DNA from: Gammaproteobacteria bacterium
Lineage (GTDB): Bacteria; Pseudomonadota; Gammaproteobacteria; Arenicellales; Poriferihabitantaceae
Reading direction: 5' to 3'
Assembly: GCA_011523765.1 (NCBI GenBank)
Contig: WTGA01000038.1
Coordinates: 1-35,159 of the forward strand
DNA length: 35,159 nt
Position numbers and translations under genes: made by a program. Positions 8,395-17,081 of this stretch are shown piece after piece (positions within the stretch are counted from its first letter, which is position 1; every line of letters begins with the position of its first letter). The notes beneath the pieces are model-generated. The model was given only the letters and a program-made list of their open reading frames with translations. It had not been told where the DNA came from and made no database searches.

Positions 8395-9396
8395 CTACAC
8401 CCGTTCTATGATCTTTTCACCAAACAGGCCCTGGGGCCGGTACATGAGAAACACCAGCGCCAGCACATAGGCAAACCAGTTTTCCGTTGCCCCGCCCACC
8501 ATGGGACCGATCCAGTACTCGAACAGCTTTTCTCCCACCCCGATAATCAGTCCGCCGATGATGGCGCCGGGAATGGAGGTAAAACCGCCGAGGATCAGGA
8601 CCGGCAGGGCCTTCAGCGCAATCAGGGACAGTGAAAACTGGACCCCGGACTTGGACCCCCACATGATTCCCGCCACCAATGCGACAAATCCGGCAATCGA
8701 CCAGACGATCACCCAGATGGTTCTCAGGGAAATCCCGACCGTGAGGGCCGCCTGGTGATCATCCGCAACCGCCCTCAATGCCCGGCCGGTTTTGGTGAAC
8801 TGGGAAAACAGGGTCAGTATGACCACCAGGATGACCGCAATCACGGTCGCCCACACATCCAGCACATCAATGTACATGCCGTAATACTTGGATCCTTCGG
8901 AGGCCCAGGTACGCGTCACATCCTCCCACCAGAAAGACCCGCCCGAAGGGATTCCGACATCCAGCGTCTTGATATTCGCGCCCCACATCAGGTCACCAAA
9001 CCCCTCCATGAAGAACGCCAGGCCAATGGTGGCCATAAACAGGATGATCGGGGCCTGATTGACCAGGTGCTGCAATACCAGTTTCTCGACCAGGTACGCG
9101 AAGACCATCATCACCAGGATGGTCAGCACAATCGCCAGGAAACTGTTCATGCCCGACCCCCAGTGGTGGTATTCCGTCCCGAATATGCTGTTGATCAGAT
9201 GGGCGAACGGCACCTGCCCGGTTTGGAATCCGACCAGGGTCAGGGCGGCAAACAGTGCCATCACCCCCTGGGCATAATTGAAAATCCCCGAGGCCTTGAA
9301 GATCAATACAAACCCCAGGGCAACCAGCGAATACATCACCCCGGCCATCAGGCCGTTGAGGATCACTTCGATGGTGTTGAGTATGGCCGGACTCAC
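8395..9396 (-). CDS. livH: Liv-type ABC transporter permease (LivH-like)
   Basis: A 333-residue multi-span permease with GTG start, preceded by AGGAGA. LivH-type marks are NGLMAGVMYSLVALGFVLIF, NYAQGVMALFAAL, the coupling region GRALRAVADDHQAALTVGI, and GGFTSIPGAIIGGLIIG near the end. It is somewhat longer than amino-acid LivH (about 300). The extra length is a soluble insert around residues 145-175 (SGGSFWWEDVTRTW and following), probably periplasmic. It partners LivM in the membrane. Confidence 0.92.
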   Translation of the reverse strand: MSPAILNTIEVILNGLMAGVMYSLVALGFVLIFKASGIFNYAQGVMALFAALTLVGFQTGQVPFAHLINSIFGTEYHHWGSGMNSFLAIVLTILVMMVFAYLVEKLVLQHLVNQAPIILFMATIGLAFFMEGFGDLMWGANIKTLDVGIPSGGSFWWEDVTRTWASEGSKYYGMYIDVLDVWATVIAVILVVILTLFSQFTKTGRALRAVADDHQAALTVGISLRTIWVIVWSIAGFVALVAGIMWGSKSGVQFSLSLIALKALPVLILGGFTSIPGAIIGGLIIGVGEKLFEYWIGPMVGGATENWFAYVLALVFLMYRPQGLFGEKIIERV

Positions 9397-9466
9397 CCTG
9401 GCTGTCTCCTAGTCTCCATGGATGCTTTGGGGATATTTTATCAAAACCGGGCCCTCCCTGTGCAGG

Positions 9467-10243
9467 TTACTCATGGGCAACCCCCAGGTACGCATCAATG
9501 ACCCGCTGATCGCTTCGGACCTCATCCGGCGTGCCGTCTGCCAGTTTCTTGCCGTAGTCCAGGACCACGACACGATGGGAAATATCCATCACCACGCCCA
9601 TGTCATGCTCGATCAGGGCGATCGTGGTGCCGAATTCATCATTGACATCCAGAATGAACCGGCACATGTCCTCCTTCTCTTCCAGGTTCATGCCCGCCAT
9701 CGGTTCGTCCAGCAGCAGGAGTTTCGATTCCGCCGCCAGGGCCCTGCCCAGTTCCACACGCTTTTGCAAACCATAGGGGAGCCGCCCGACCGGGGTCTTG
9801 CGGATGGATTGTATCTTCAGAAAGTCGATGATCTCCTCGACCTTTTCACGGTGTTCCATTTCTTCCCGTTCGGCAGGTCCCCTCCAGAGCCCCTGCCAGA
9901 ACATGTTGCATTTCATGTTGATCAGTCTCCCCGACATGAGGTTGTCCAGTGTGCTCATCCCCTTGAACAGGGCGATATTCTGGAAGGTGCGGGCGATTCC
10001 CAGCCGTGCAACTTCGTGGGAAGGCATCGGGCCGCGCAGCCGGCCGTCAAACCAGACTTCGCCTTCCTGGGGGTGATAAAACCCGTTGATCACATTCAGC
10101 ATGGAGCTTTTGCCGGCCCCGTTGGGACCGATAATGGCCCGGATCTCCCCTTCCAGGATATCGAAGCTGATATCCCTCAATGCCTTGACTCCCCCGAACG
10201 ACAGTGAAATGTTTTTCACTTCCAGTAAGACATCGCGGGACAT
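9467..10243 (-). CDS. livG: Liv-type ABC transporter ATP-binding subunit (LivG-like)
   Basis: ABC ATPase of 258 residues from the ATG at 10243; a GTG five codons upstream is the track start. Walker A is GPNGAGKSS. The signature region departs from the usual LSGGQ: it reads LPYGLQKRVELGRALA. This variant is common in LivG-like proteins beside CoA ligases. Walker B is LLLLDEPMAGM and the switch His is in LIEHDMGVV. LivG-specific C-terminal YGKKLADGTPDEVRSD and IDAYLGV are present. It pairs with LivF to energise LivHM. It is separated from the acyl-CoA synthetase gene by only about 30 bases. Confidence 0.92.
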   Translation of the reverse strand: MSRDVLLEVKNISLSFGGVKALRDISFDILEGEIRAIIGPNGAGKSSMLNVINGFYHPQEGEVWFDGRLRGPMPSHEVARLGIARTFQNIALFKGMSTLDNLMSGRLINMKCNMFWQGLWRGPAEREEMEHREKVEEIIDFLKIQSIRKTPVGRLPYGLQKRVELGRALAAESKLLLLDEPMAGMNLEEKEDMCRFILDVNDEFGTTIALIEHDMGVVMDISHRVVVLDYGKKLADGTPDEVRSDQRVIDAYLGVAHE

Positions 10244-10275
10244 TCGTTCGGTGTTCACAACGGGTACGGACCGGA

Positions 10276-12210
10276 TTAACCCGCCTTTTTCAATGGAGCA
10301 AATGGGGTGGTTTGCACAATGCGCAAATCCGCTTCTATGGTCCCTTTTCTGCCGTCTTCAAAAGTCACTTCCGTCACAACATGGCAGGATTCGGCGTCGG
10401 AATACAGCGCGTCAATCAGTTCCCGGTACTTGTCGGCGATGATTCTGCGACGAACCTTCCGGGTTCTCGTCAGCTCTCCGTCATCGGCATCCAGTTCCTT
10501 GTGCAGAATCAGGAATTTCCGGATCTGTGAACCGGACAATGCCTGGTCCGCCGCCAGATCCTGGTTCACCTGGATGATATTTTTCAGGATCATGTCATAC
10601 ACGGACGAATGCCCTGCGAGCTCCTGGTAACTGGCATAAGGCAGATTGTTGCGTTCGGCCCAGTTTCCCACCGCATCCAGATCAATGTTCACCATGACCG
10701 ACACATATTCCCGGTTCGCGCCAAAGGCCACCACCTCCTGGATCTGCGGGAAAAATTTCAGTTTGTTTTCAATATATTTGGGCGCAAACAGTGCGCCATC
10801 CTGCAGCTTTCCGACATCCTTGGCGCGGTCAATAATCTTCAGGTGTCCGTTCCCGTCGAAATACCCCGCATCGCCTGTCATCACCCAGCCCTGCGCATTC
10901 TTGGTCTCGCGGGTGGCTTCTTCATTCCTGTAGTAACACTGAAACACCCCGGGGCTGCGGTAAATCACCTCGCCATCGTCCGTAATCCTGACCTCGACTT
11001 CCGGGGAAGGAACCCCCACCGTATCCGCATACACCTCACCGTCTGGCTGGGCGGTCACGAAAACCGCCGCTTCCGTCTGCCCGTACAGCTGCTTGATGTT
11101 GATTCCCAGGGAACGAAAGAAGTCGAATATTTCCGGTCCAATGGCCTCCCCGGCCGTATACGCAACCCGAATCCGGCTGAACCCCATGGTATTTTTCAAT
11201 GGACCGTAAATCAGTACCTCCCCGATTTTGTACATCAACCGGTCCCGGAGCGGAACCGGGTCTCCGTTCAGGATCGCAATGCCGGTTTTTTTCGCAACCG
11301 CCATGAAGGTTTGAAACAGGTTGCGCTTGACCGCCCCCGCATCCTCGATTCGGATCATGACCGTGGTCAGCAGGTTTTCGAATATTCTCGGGGGGGCAAA
11401 GTAAAAGGTCGGCCCAATCTCCCGCAAATCGTTGGCCACGGTCGTGTCGCTTTCGGGGCAGTTGATGCAAAAACCGGTCACGTAGGCCTGGCCATAGGAA
11501 AAGATATGGTCCCCGACCCATGCCAGCGGCAAATAGGAAAGCACCTCCTCCCGTTCCGTGAGGTTGTCCTGCCTGGCACTGTTCTTGGACGTGATCAATA
11601 CATTGTCGTTGGTCAGCACCACCCCCTTGGGATTGCCGGTGGTCCCCGATGTATACAGGAAAATCCCTACATCCGAGCCGCTGCCCTGGTTGATTTCACC
11701 CGGCAGAAATTCCGGGTTCCTGCCGGCATGTTCACGTCCTGCGGCCTGGATTTCCTGAAAATCATGCAGTCCGTTGTGAGGGTAGTCCCGCAATCCGCGG
11801 GAATCATCATAGATCACATGCCGGATCGTTTCATTGTCGGCCTGGATTTCCATGATCTTGTCCACCTGTTCCTGGTCTTCGGCCAGCACAAACCCGACCC
11901 CGGCATGCTCCAGGACATACCGCATTTCCGCCACCACGGAATCCGCATAGATGGGTACGGGAATCCCCCCCAGGCATTGTGCCGCCGCCATCCCCCAATA
12001 CAGCCTGGGCCGATTGGCACCGATGATGGCAAGCTTGTCGCCACGCCGAAAACCAAGGGTTGCCAGGCCGCTGGCCAGCGCAACGATTTCATCTTTCATT
12101 TCCTTCCAGGTCCAGGCCTGCCAGATTCCCAGGTCCTTTTCACGAATGGCGGGACGTTCCGGAAAACGCTCCGCGTTCCATAACAGGTATTTGGGAAATG
12201 TATCGTGCAT
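10276..12210 (-). CDS. long-chain-type acyl-CoA synthetase (AMP-forming)
   Basis: A 644-residue AMP-dependent ligase of the FAA1/COG1022 type. It couples an acid to CoA through an acyl-adenylate. Visible marks are the P-loop YTSGTTGNPKG (residues 186-196), YGQTEAAVF, TGDAGYFDGNGHLKIIDRAKD, then the C-terminal lid starting KYIENKLKFFPQIQEV. The length fits long-chain/FadD15-like enzymes rather than short acetyl-CoA synthetases. Its position between the thioesterase and livG, in the same operon as the Liv-type importer, suggests that it activates the imported acid. The chain length and branching preference cannot be deduced. A second ligase of a different subfamily lies at the other end of the operon. 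Confidence 0.88.
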   Translation of the reverse strand: MHDTFPKYLLWNAERFPERPAIREKDLGIWQAWTWKEMKDEIVALASGLATLGFRRGDKLAIIGANRPRLYWGMAAAQCLGGIPVPIYADSVVAEMRYVLEHAGVGFVLAEDQEQVDKIMEIQADNETIRHVIYDDSRGLRDYPHNGLHDFQEIQAAGREHAGRNPEFLPGEINQGSGSDVGIFLYTSGTTGNPKGVVLTNDNVLITSKNSARQDNLTEREEVLSYLPLAWVGDHIFSYGQAYVTGFCINCPESDTTVANDLREIGPTFYFAPPRIFENLLTTVMIRIEDAGAVKRNLFQTFMAVAKKTGIAILNGDPVPLRDRLMYKIGEVLIYGPLKNTMGFSRIRVAYTAGEAIGPEIFDFFRSLGINIKQLYGQTEAAVFVTAQPDGEVYADTVGVPSPEVEVRITDDGEVIYRSPGVFQCYYRNEEATRETKNAQGWVMTGDAGYFDGNGHLKIIDRAKDVGKLQDGALFAPKYIENKLKFFPQIQEVVAFGANREYVSVMVNIDLDAVGNWAERNNLPYASYQELAGHSSVYDMILKNIIQVNQDLAADQALSGSQIRKFLILHKELDADDGELTRTRKVRRRIIADKYRELIDALYSDAESCHVVTEVTFEDGRKGTIEADLRIVQTTPFAPLKKAG

Positions 12211-12277
12211 GTGCCGTGTAGAGACAGGCTCTGAATGGGGGTCCGTTAGATTTTAATGCATGTCACCAAAATGTGCA

Positions 12278-12694
12278 TCAGATATGTTGACTCCAGTCCG
12301 GAGGAACGGAATAGGTTGCGGTGACATGGGCAACCGGTTCCGGCAGACCCTCGGAAAACAGGAAGATTTCACAAACCATCAGCCTCTTCCCTGCCTTGAG
12401 CAACCGGCATTCCCCAAGAATGTCCCGGTCCGCAGACGGCTTTCTCAGGAAATTGATGTTCAAGCTGGTGGTCACTGCCAGCGCGACTTCCCCTGCCTTG
12501 CCCAGGATGGCCACATAAGCCGCACAGTCTGCGACGCTCATCAGCGTTGGGCCGGAGACCGTCCCGCCCGGCCGCAGGTGCTCATGGCCGATTTTCTGCC
12601 TCAAAACCGAGGTTCCTTCTCCGATACTTTCCACAATACAGGTGTTTTGCGGAAACACCCGCGACAAAAATGCACGGGCCTGCTCAACATTCAT
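12278..12694 (-). CDS. PaaI-type hotdog thioesterase
   Basis: A 138-residue single-domain hotdog protein. The motif [20 protein letters not shown] matches the PaaI/thioesterase superfamily, with the active-site Asp in [16 protein letters not shown] is the typical following strand. The ATG at 12694 is preferred over the TTG at 12700 in the track. It is the first gene of the minus-strand operon, directly behind the LiuR-like operator. Thioesterases of this class hydrolyse acyl-CoAs and often relieve CoA trapping during catabolism. The substrate is unknown. Confidence 0.8.
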   Translation of the reverse strand: MNVEQARAFLSRVFPQNTCIVESIGEGTSVLRQKIGHEHLRPGGTVSGPTLMSVADCAAYVAILGKAGEVALAVTTSLNINFLRKPSADRDILGECRLLKAGKRLMVCEIFLFSEGLPEPVAHVTATYSVPPDWSQHI

Positions 12695-12796
12695 GGACAA
12701 TGCTCATCAATCCGGGGTCGTTGTCTGTCATGGACCACCCTGTGGCCGCTTCATCACGGGGATGTCGCGTTTCATCCCGGTGATATTGGTTCCCCG

Positions 12797-12825
12797 ATTA
12801 TAGTTGACGTTTACGTAAACGTCAT
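12797..12825 (-). promoter_or_regulatory. promoter of the importer/ligase/liuC operon
   Basis: Read on the minus strand, ATGACG (12825-12820) and a perfect TATAAT (12802-12797) are separated by exactly 17 bases. This is a strong sigma-70-type promoter. The spacer contains most of the LiuR-like palindrome. Predicted transcription would start near 12790 and reach the thioesterase gene after a leader of roughly 95 bases. Confidence 0.65.
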
Positions 12826-12832
12826 GTATTTT
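12804..12832 (+). promoter_or_regulatory. promoter of the ivd-liuBDE operon
   Basis: TTGACG (12804-12809) and TATTTT (12827-12832) are 17 bases apart and flank the core of the palindrome. The -35 box overlaps the left end of the palindrome. The expected start of transcription is near 12839, leaving a short leader to the ivd ATG at 12866. Only a weak TAGGAA/GGA ribosome site is visible. Confidence 0.65.
12805..12824. promoter_or_regulatory. perfect 20-bp palindrome, probable LiuR (MerR-family) operator
   Basis: TGACGTTTACGTAAACGTCA is identical to its own reverse complement over all 20 bases. From memory it agrees with the ACGTWWACGT-type motif described for the MerR-family regulator LiuR, which controls branched-chain amino acid breakdown genes in proteobacteria. 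It lies in the 165-bp divergent region between isovaleryl-CoA dehydrogenase and the thioesterase/importer operon. It overlaps both predicted promoters. No liuR gene is in the window, so the regulator must be encoded elsewhere. Confidence 0.8.
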
Positions 12833-12865
12833 TTCACATTCCCTAGGAACCGGACATTGACCGTC

Positions 12866-14029
12866 ATGAATACCTTCCCTGCACTCAATTTCCATCTTGG
12901 CGAAGAGCTCGACCTGCTCCGGGATGCCGTGCAGGCATTCAGCCAACAGGAAATCGCGCCGCTCGCCGATGCAATCGACCGTCGCAACGAATTTCCGGTT
13001 CCGTTGTGGCGAAAACTGGGGAACATGGGGTTGCTGGGCATCACCGTCGGCGAGGAATTCGGCGGCACCGACATGGGCTACCTGGCACATATCATCGCCA
13101 TGGAGGAAATCAGCCGGGCCTCCGCGTCGGTCGGCCTGAGTTATGGGGCCCATTCCAATTTGTGCGTCAACCAGATTTACCGAAACGGCAATCCGGACCA
13201 GAAATCCCGGTATCTGCCCAAACTGGTCTCCGGCGAGCACATTGGAGCCCTTGCGATGTCGGAACCCAATGCCGGGTCCGACGTGGTCAGCATGGGGATG
13301 AATGCCCGGGACGAAGGCTCCCATTTCGTTCTGAACGGAAGCAAAATGTGGATTACCAATGGCCCGGATGCGGATGTCGTCGTGGTCTACGCCAAGACAG
13401 AACCGGCACTGGAATCCGGCGGCATCACCGCTTTTATCGTCGAGAAGGAATACGGCATTGAAGTGGCACAAAAACTCGACAAGCTGGGAATGCGGGGCTC
13501 GAATACCGGTGAACTGGTGTTGAAAAATGTCGAGGTTCCCAGGGAAAACGTCCTGCGTGAAGTGAACGCAGGGGTCAAGGTACTGATGAGCGGTCTCGAT
13601 TTTGAACGCGCGGTCCTCTCCGGCGGCCCGCTGGGCATCATGCGCGCCTGCATGGATGTGGTGGTTCCGTATGTGCATGAACGCAGGCAGTTCGGACGGC
13701 CCATTGGAGAGTTCCAGCTGATGCAGGGGAAACTGGCGGACATGTATACGACCCTGAATGCCTGCCGTGCGTACGCCTATGCGGTCGGACGTACCTGTGA
13801 CCTCGGTGAAACCAGCCGAAAGGATGCGGCAGGCGTCATCCTTTACGCCGCGGAAAAAGCGACCTGGATGGCACTGGAAGCCATCCAGGCACTGGGGGGA
13901 AACGGGTACATCAACGATTACCCCACCGGAAGGCTGTTGCGGGACGCCAAGCTGTATGAAATCGGAGCGGGAACCTCTGAAATCCGGCGGATGCTGATCG
14001 GCCGGGAACTGTTCAGCGAAAGTCGATGA
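12866..14029 (+). CDS. ivd: isovaleryl-CoA dehydrogenase
   Basis: FAD-dependent acyl-CoA dehydrogenase of 387 residues that oxidises isovaleryl-CoA to 3-methylcrotonyl-CoA. The start at 12866 ([20 protein letters not shown]) fits the family; the 589-residue ORF in the track runs through the upstream promoter region. Visible marks are [17 protein letters not shown] (FAD/substrate contact), [31 protein letters not shown] and [22 protein letters not shown]. The catalytic Glu sits in [14 protein letters not shown] (Glu247), the helix position specific to isovaleryl-CoA dehydrogenases. The Glu used by most other family members is Gly in [10 protein letters not shown]. This makes the assignment firmer than a generic acyl-CoA dehydrogenase. 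It is the first gene of the plus-strand liu operon and is also known as liuA. Confidence 0.95.
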   Translation: MNTFPALNFHLGEELDLLRDAVQAFSQQEIAPLADAIDRRNEFPVPLWRKLGNMGLLGITVGEEFGGTDMGYLAHIIAMEEISRASASVGLSYGAHSNLCVNQIYRNGNPDQKSRYLPKLVSGEHIGALAMSEPNAGSDVVSMGMNARDEGSHFVLNGSKMWITNGPDADVVVVYAKTEPALESGGITAFIVEKEYGIEVAQKLDKLGMRGSNTGELVLKNVEVPRENVLREVNAGVKVLMSGLDFERAVLSGGPLGIMRACMDVVVPYVHERRQFGRPIGEFQLMQGKLADMYTTLNACRAYAYAVGRTCDLGETSRKDAAGVILYAAEKATWMALEAIQALGGNGYINDYPTGRLLRDAKLYEIGAGTSEIRRMLIGRELFSESR

Positions 14030-14259
14030 GAAACGCTCCAAAACAGCCCGGACCCCCGGTACCCCTTCCTGCGGGGGGCTGCCGGGAAGATGGCCTGTCC
14101 CAACGATTGCCATGACCGGCAACCGGAACAGGATGGAAGATTTCCCCGAAAAACGGCTTCCCCGAAAGGTCGAAGGCCTCGACGGGCCTGCCCGGCCCGG
14201 AAAGCGCACCGGACAAAACGACCCCGGATTTTTACCGAACGCCCTGCGGAGTACATTCC
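14030..14259. other. 230-base spacer between ivd and thiolase genes
   Basis: No gene is seen here. The spacer is long for an otherwise compact operon and is rich in short GC inverted repeats (for example around 14050-14085). These could form RNA structure or an attenuator. No clear T-run follows, and I cannot identify a second promoter with confidence. Confidence 0.4.
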
Positions 14260-15447
14260 ATGCCGGATGATCCCGTCGTGATTGCGTCCTTTGCCAGAAC
14301 CCCCATGGGCAGCTTCCAGGGCTGCTTCCGCGGGCTGGCCGCTCATGAACTGGGGGCACAGGCGGTCCAGGCCGCGGTGGAACGTGCCCAGGTCGACCGC
14401 AGCGAGATCGATGAGGCCATCCTGGGAAATGTATTGTCCGCCGGCCAGGGACAGGCTCCCGCCCGTCAGGCCGTCCTCGGAGCCGGCCTGCCGCTGTCCA
14501 CCCACTGCACCACAATCAACAAGATGTGCGGGTCCGGAATGAAAGCAACCATGCTTGCCCACGATTTGTTGCGCGCGGGGGTCAACCGGGTCATGGTGGC
14601 CGGGGGGATGGAGAGCATGACCAATGCTCCGTACCTGTTGCTGAAAACCCGGTCCGGGCAGCGGATGGGGCATGGACAGCTGATGGATCACATGTTTCTG
14701 GACGGCCTGGAAGACGCCTATGAGAAAGGGGCGTTGATGGGGGCCTTCGCAGAGTCCTGTGCACAACGATACGGCTTTACCCGGGAGGCGCAGGACGAAT
14801 TTGCGATGACCTCCCTGGCCCGCGCACAAAATGCCAGCAAGGACGGCAGCTTTGATGCCGAAGTGACCCCGGTAGTGGTCCGGAACAAACAGGGAGAAAC
14901 CCTCGTTGAAAGAGATGAACCGCCTTTCAGGGCGCAGATTGAAAAAATACCCCGTTTAAGACCGGCCTTCAGGGAAAACGGGACCGTGACCGCTGCGAAT
15001 TCCAGTTCCATCTCCGATGGTGCCGCCGCCATGGTGCTGATGAGACGCTCGACCGCACAACGCCGGGGCATCAAACCCCGGGCAGTCATCCTCGGACACA
15101 GCACCCATGCCCAGGAACCCGGCTGGTTTACAACCGCACCGGTGGGGGCCATTGACAAATTGCTGGCATCGGTGAACTGGGAAGCGGAAGATGTGGACCT
15201 GTTCGAAGTCAATGAGGCCTTTGCCGTCGTGACCATGGCGGCAATGCGTGAACACCGCATTGACCATTCAAGAATCAATGTTCACGGAGGGGCCTGTGCA
15301 CTGGGGCATCCCGTTGGCGCTTCGGGAGCACGCATCCTGGTGACTCTCCTGTCCGCACTGGAACAGAAGAATCTGACCCGCGGCCTGGCATCGCTGTGTA
15401 TCGGCGGCGGGGAGGCGACGGCCATGGCCATAGAACGGTGTCCATGA
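14260..15447 (+). CDS. acetyl-CoA C-acyltransferase (thiolase)
   Basis: A 395-residue degradative/biosynthetic-type thiolase. All catalytic motifs are visible: nucleophile Cys90 in NKMCGSGMKA, NEAFAV, His350 in GGACALGHPVGASGARI, and Cys380 in SLCIGGGEATA. It cleaves acetoacetyl-CoA (or a longer 3-ketoacyl-CoA) with CoA to give acetyl-CoA, or condenses two acetyl-CoA. In the liu operon it would take the ketone-body branch after HMG-CoA lyase, or act on beta-oxidation products of the imported acid. The ribosome site is weak (GGAG at about -11). Confidence 0.9.
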   Translation: MPDDPVVIASFARTPMGSFQGCFRGLAAHELGAQAVQAAVERAQVDRSEIDEAILGNVLSAGQGQAPARQAVLGAGLPLSTHCTTINKMCGSGMKATMLAHDLLRAGVNRVMVAGGMESMTNAPYLLLKTRSGQRMGHGQLMDHMFLDGLEDAYEKGALMGAFAESCAQRYGFTREAQDEFAMTSLARAQNASKDGSFDAEVTPVVVRNKQGETLVERDEPPFRAQIEKIPRLRPAFRENGTVTAANSSSISDGAAAMVLMRRSTAQRRGIKPRAVILGHSTHAQEPGWFTTAPVGAIDKLLASVNWEAEDVDLFEVNEAFAVVTMAAMREHRIDHSRINVHGGACALGHPVGASGARILVTLLSALEQKNLTRGLASLCIGGGEATAMAIERCP

Positions 15448-15471
15448 CTCTCCCCCTGGAGCCTGCGCACG

Positions 15472-17079
15472 ATGGCTGAGCTGAAATCCTGCATGGACCC
15501 GGATTCCCGGGAGGCCCGGGACAACCGGGCCGCCATGGATGCGGCCGTCGGTGATCTTCATGGGAAGCTCCGACGAATCGCGTTGGGTGGAAGCAAGGCG
15601 GCCCGGAACCGGCACACTGACCGCGGCAAACTGCCGGTCCGGGAGAGAATCAACCAGCTGCTGGACCCCGGCACGCCTTTCCTGGAACTCTCCCAATTCG
15701 CCGGATGGGGGATGTACGGCACCGACGTGTCGGCGGGCGGAGTCATTACCGGTATCGGCAGCATCCAGAACACGGAATGCATGATTGTCGCCAACGATGC
15801 CACGGTCAAGGGGGGAACCTACTTTCCGATTACCGTCAAGAAACATCTTCGTGCCCAGGAAATTGCCCTGGAAAACAATCTCCCGTGCCTCTACCTGGTC
15901 GATTCCGGTGGCGCGTTTCTGCCCCTTCAGGACGAGGTTTTTCCGGACAGGGAGCACTTTGGAAGAATTTTCTACAACCAGGCCAATCTGTCGGCGGCCG
16001 GCATTCCCCAGATTGCCGTGACCATGGGAAGCTGTACCGCGGGCGGTGCCTACGTCCCGGCGATGTGTGATGAAAGCATCATCGTGCGCAACCAGGGGAC
16101 CATTTTTCTCGGGGGCCCTCCCCTCGTCCGGGCCGCGACCGGTGAAGAGGTCAGCGCGGAAGAACTGGGTGGGGCGGAGGTGCACGGCAGGACCTCGGGG
16201 GTTGTCGATCATATTGCAAACGATGACTATCATGCTCTGGGCATGGCGAGGACCCTTGTTGGCAACCTGAACCGGGTCAAGCGCATTCACCTGAAATGCC
16301 GCGAACCCGCGGAACCCCGGTACCCCGCGGAACAGTTGTACGACATTGTTCCGGCAGACCCGCACAAGCCTTTCGAGGTTCGCGAGGTCCTGGCCCGCGT
16401 CACCGATCGCAGCGAACTGGATGAATTCAAGCTGAATTTCGGCACGACGCTGGTCTGCGGGTTTGCACATATACACGGCTATCCGGTCGGGATACTGGCC
16501 AACAACGGCATCCTGTTTTCCGAATCAGCGATCAAGGGCACCCACTTTATCGAACTGTGTGCACAACGGAAAATCCCCCTGGTCTTTTTGCAGAATATTA
16601 CGGGTTTCATGGTCGGGAAAAAATATGAGGCGGGCGGCATTGCCAAGGACGGCGCCAAGATGGTCACTGCAGTGGCCAACGCACGGGTGCCGAAGTTCAC
16701 GGTGATCATCGGCGGCAGTTTTGGAGCGGGCAATTACGCCATGTGCGGGCGTGCGTTCGGAGCCAGGTTCGTCTGGACATGGCCGAATGCCCGCATTTCG
16801 GTCATGGGAGGAGAACAGGCCGCCAATGTGCTGGCACAGGTCAGGTCGGATGCCATGGCAAAAGAGGGAAAGTCCTGGGGGGAGGCGGAACAGGCCGAAT
16901 TCAAGGCGGCGATTCGGGCACAATACGAAACCCAGGGCCACCCCTACTATGCCAGTGCCCGTTTATGGGATGACGGCATCATTGATCCCGTCGACACGCG
17001 CAGGGTGCTTGCACTGGGCCTGTCGGCGTCCCTCAATGCCGCGATCGAGGAGACCCGGTTCGGTGTCTTCAGGATGTAG
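15472..17079 (+). CDS. liuB: methylcrotonyl-CoA carboxylase, carboxyltransferase (beta) subunit
   Basis: A 535-residue carboxyltransferase that moves CO2 from biotin to 3-methylcrotonyl-CoA, giving 3-methylglutaconyl-CoA. The crotonase-like double domain is clear: [20 protein letters not shown], the N-half oxyanion region [14 protein letters not shown], then [19 protein letters not shown] and the C-half [16 protein letters not shown]. The length matches MccB (about 535). It is followed immediately by the biotin-carrying alpha subunit with two intervening bases, so the complex is made from one message. Geranyl-CoA carboxylase (AtuC) is the main look-alike and cannot be excluded by sequence reading alone. 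Confidence 0.92.
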   Translation: MAELKSCMDPDSREARDNRAAMDAAVGDLHGKLRRIALGGSKAARNRHTDRGKLPVRERINQLLDPGTPFLELSQFAGWGMYGTDVSAGGVITGIGSIQNTECMIVANDATVKGGTYFPITVKKHLRAQEIALENNLPCLYLVDSGGAFLPLQDEVFPDREHFGRIFYNQANLSAAGIPQIAVTMGSCTAGGAYVPAMCDESIIVRNQGTIFLGGPPLVRAATGEEVSAEELGGAEVHGRTSGVVDHIANDDYHALGMARTLVGNLNRVKRIHLKCREPAEPRYPAEQLYDIVPADPHKPFEVREVLARVTDRSELDEFKLNFGTTLVCGFAHIHGYPVGILANNGILFSESAIKGTHFIELCAQRKIPLVFLQNITGFMVGKKYEAGGIAKDGAKMVTAVANARVPKFTVIIGGSFGAGNYAMCGRAFGARFVWTWPNARISVMGGEQAANVLAQVRSDAMAKEGKSWGEAEQAEFKAAIRAQYETQGHPYYASARLWDDGIIDPVDTRRVLALGLSASLNAAIEETRFGVFRM

Positions 17080-17081
17080 GC

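Noticed and set aside
10609-12183. 524-residue plus-strand ORF
   Set aside because: Antisense shadow of the acyl-CoA synthetase.
12260-12865. N-terminal extension of the ivd ORF
   Set aside because: It runs antisense through the thioesterase gene and across the promoter and operator; the family start is at 12866.
14040-14120. terminator between ivd and the thiolase gene
   Set aside because: GC-rich repeats are present but no T-run follows, and the downstream genes belong to the same pathway.
12728-14515. 595-residue minus-strand ORF
   Set aside because: It is antisense to the clearly identified isovaleryl-CoA dehydrogenase and the thiolase start; no family is recognised in it.
15268-16476. 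402-residue minus-strand ORF
   Set aside because: Antisense shadow of the MCC beta-subunit gene.
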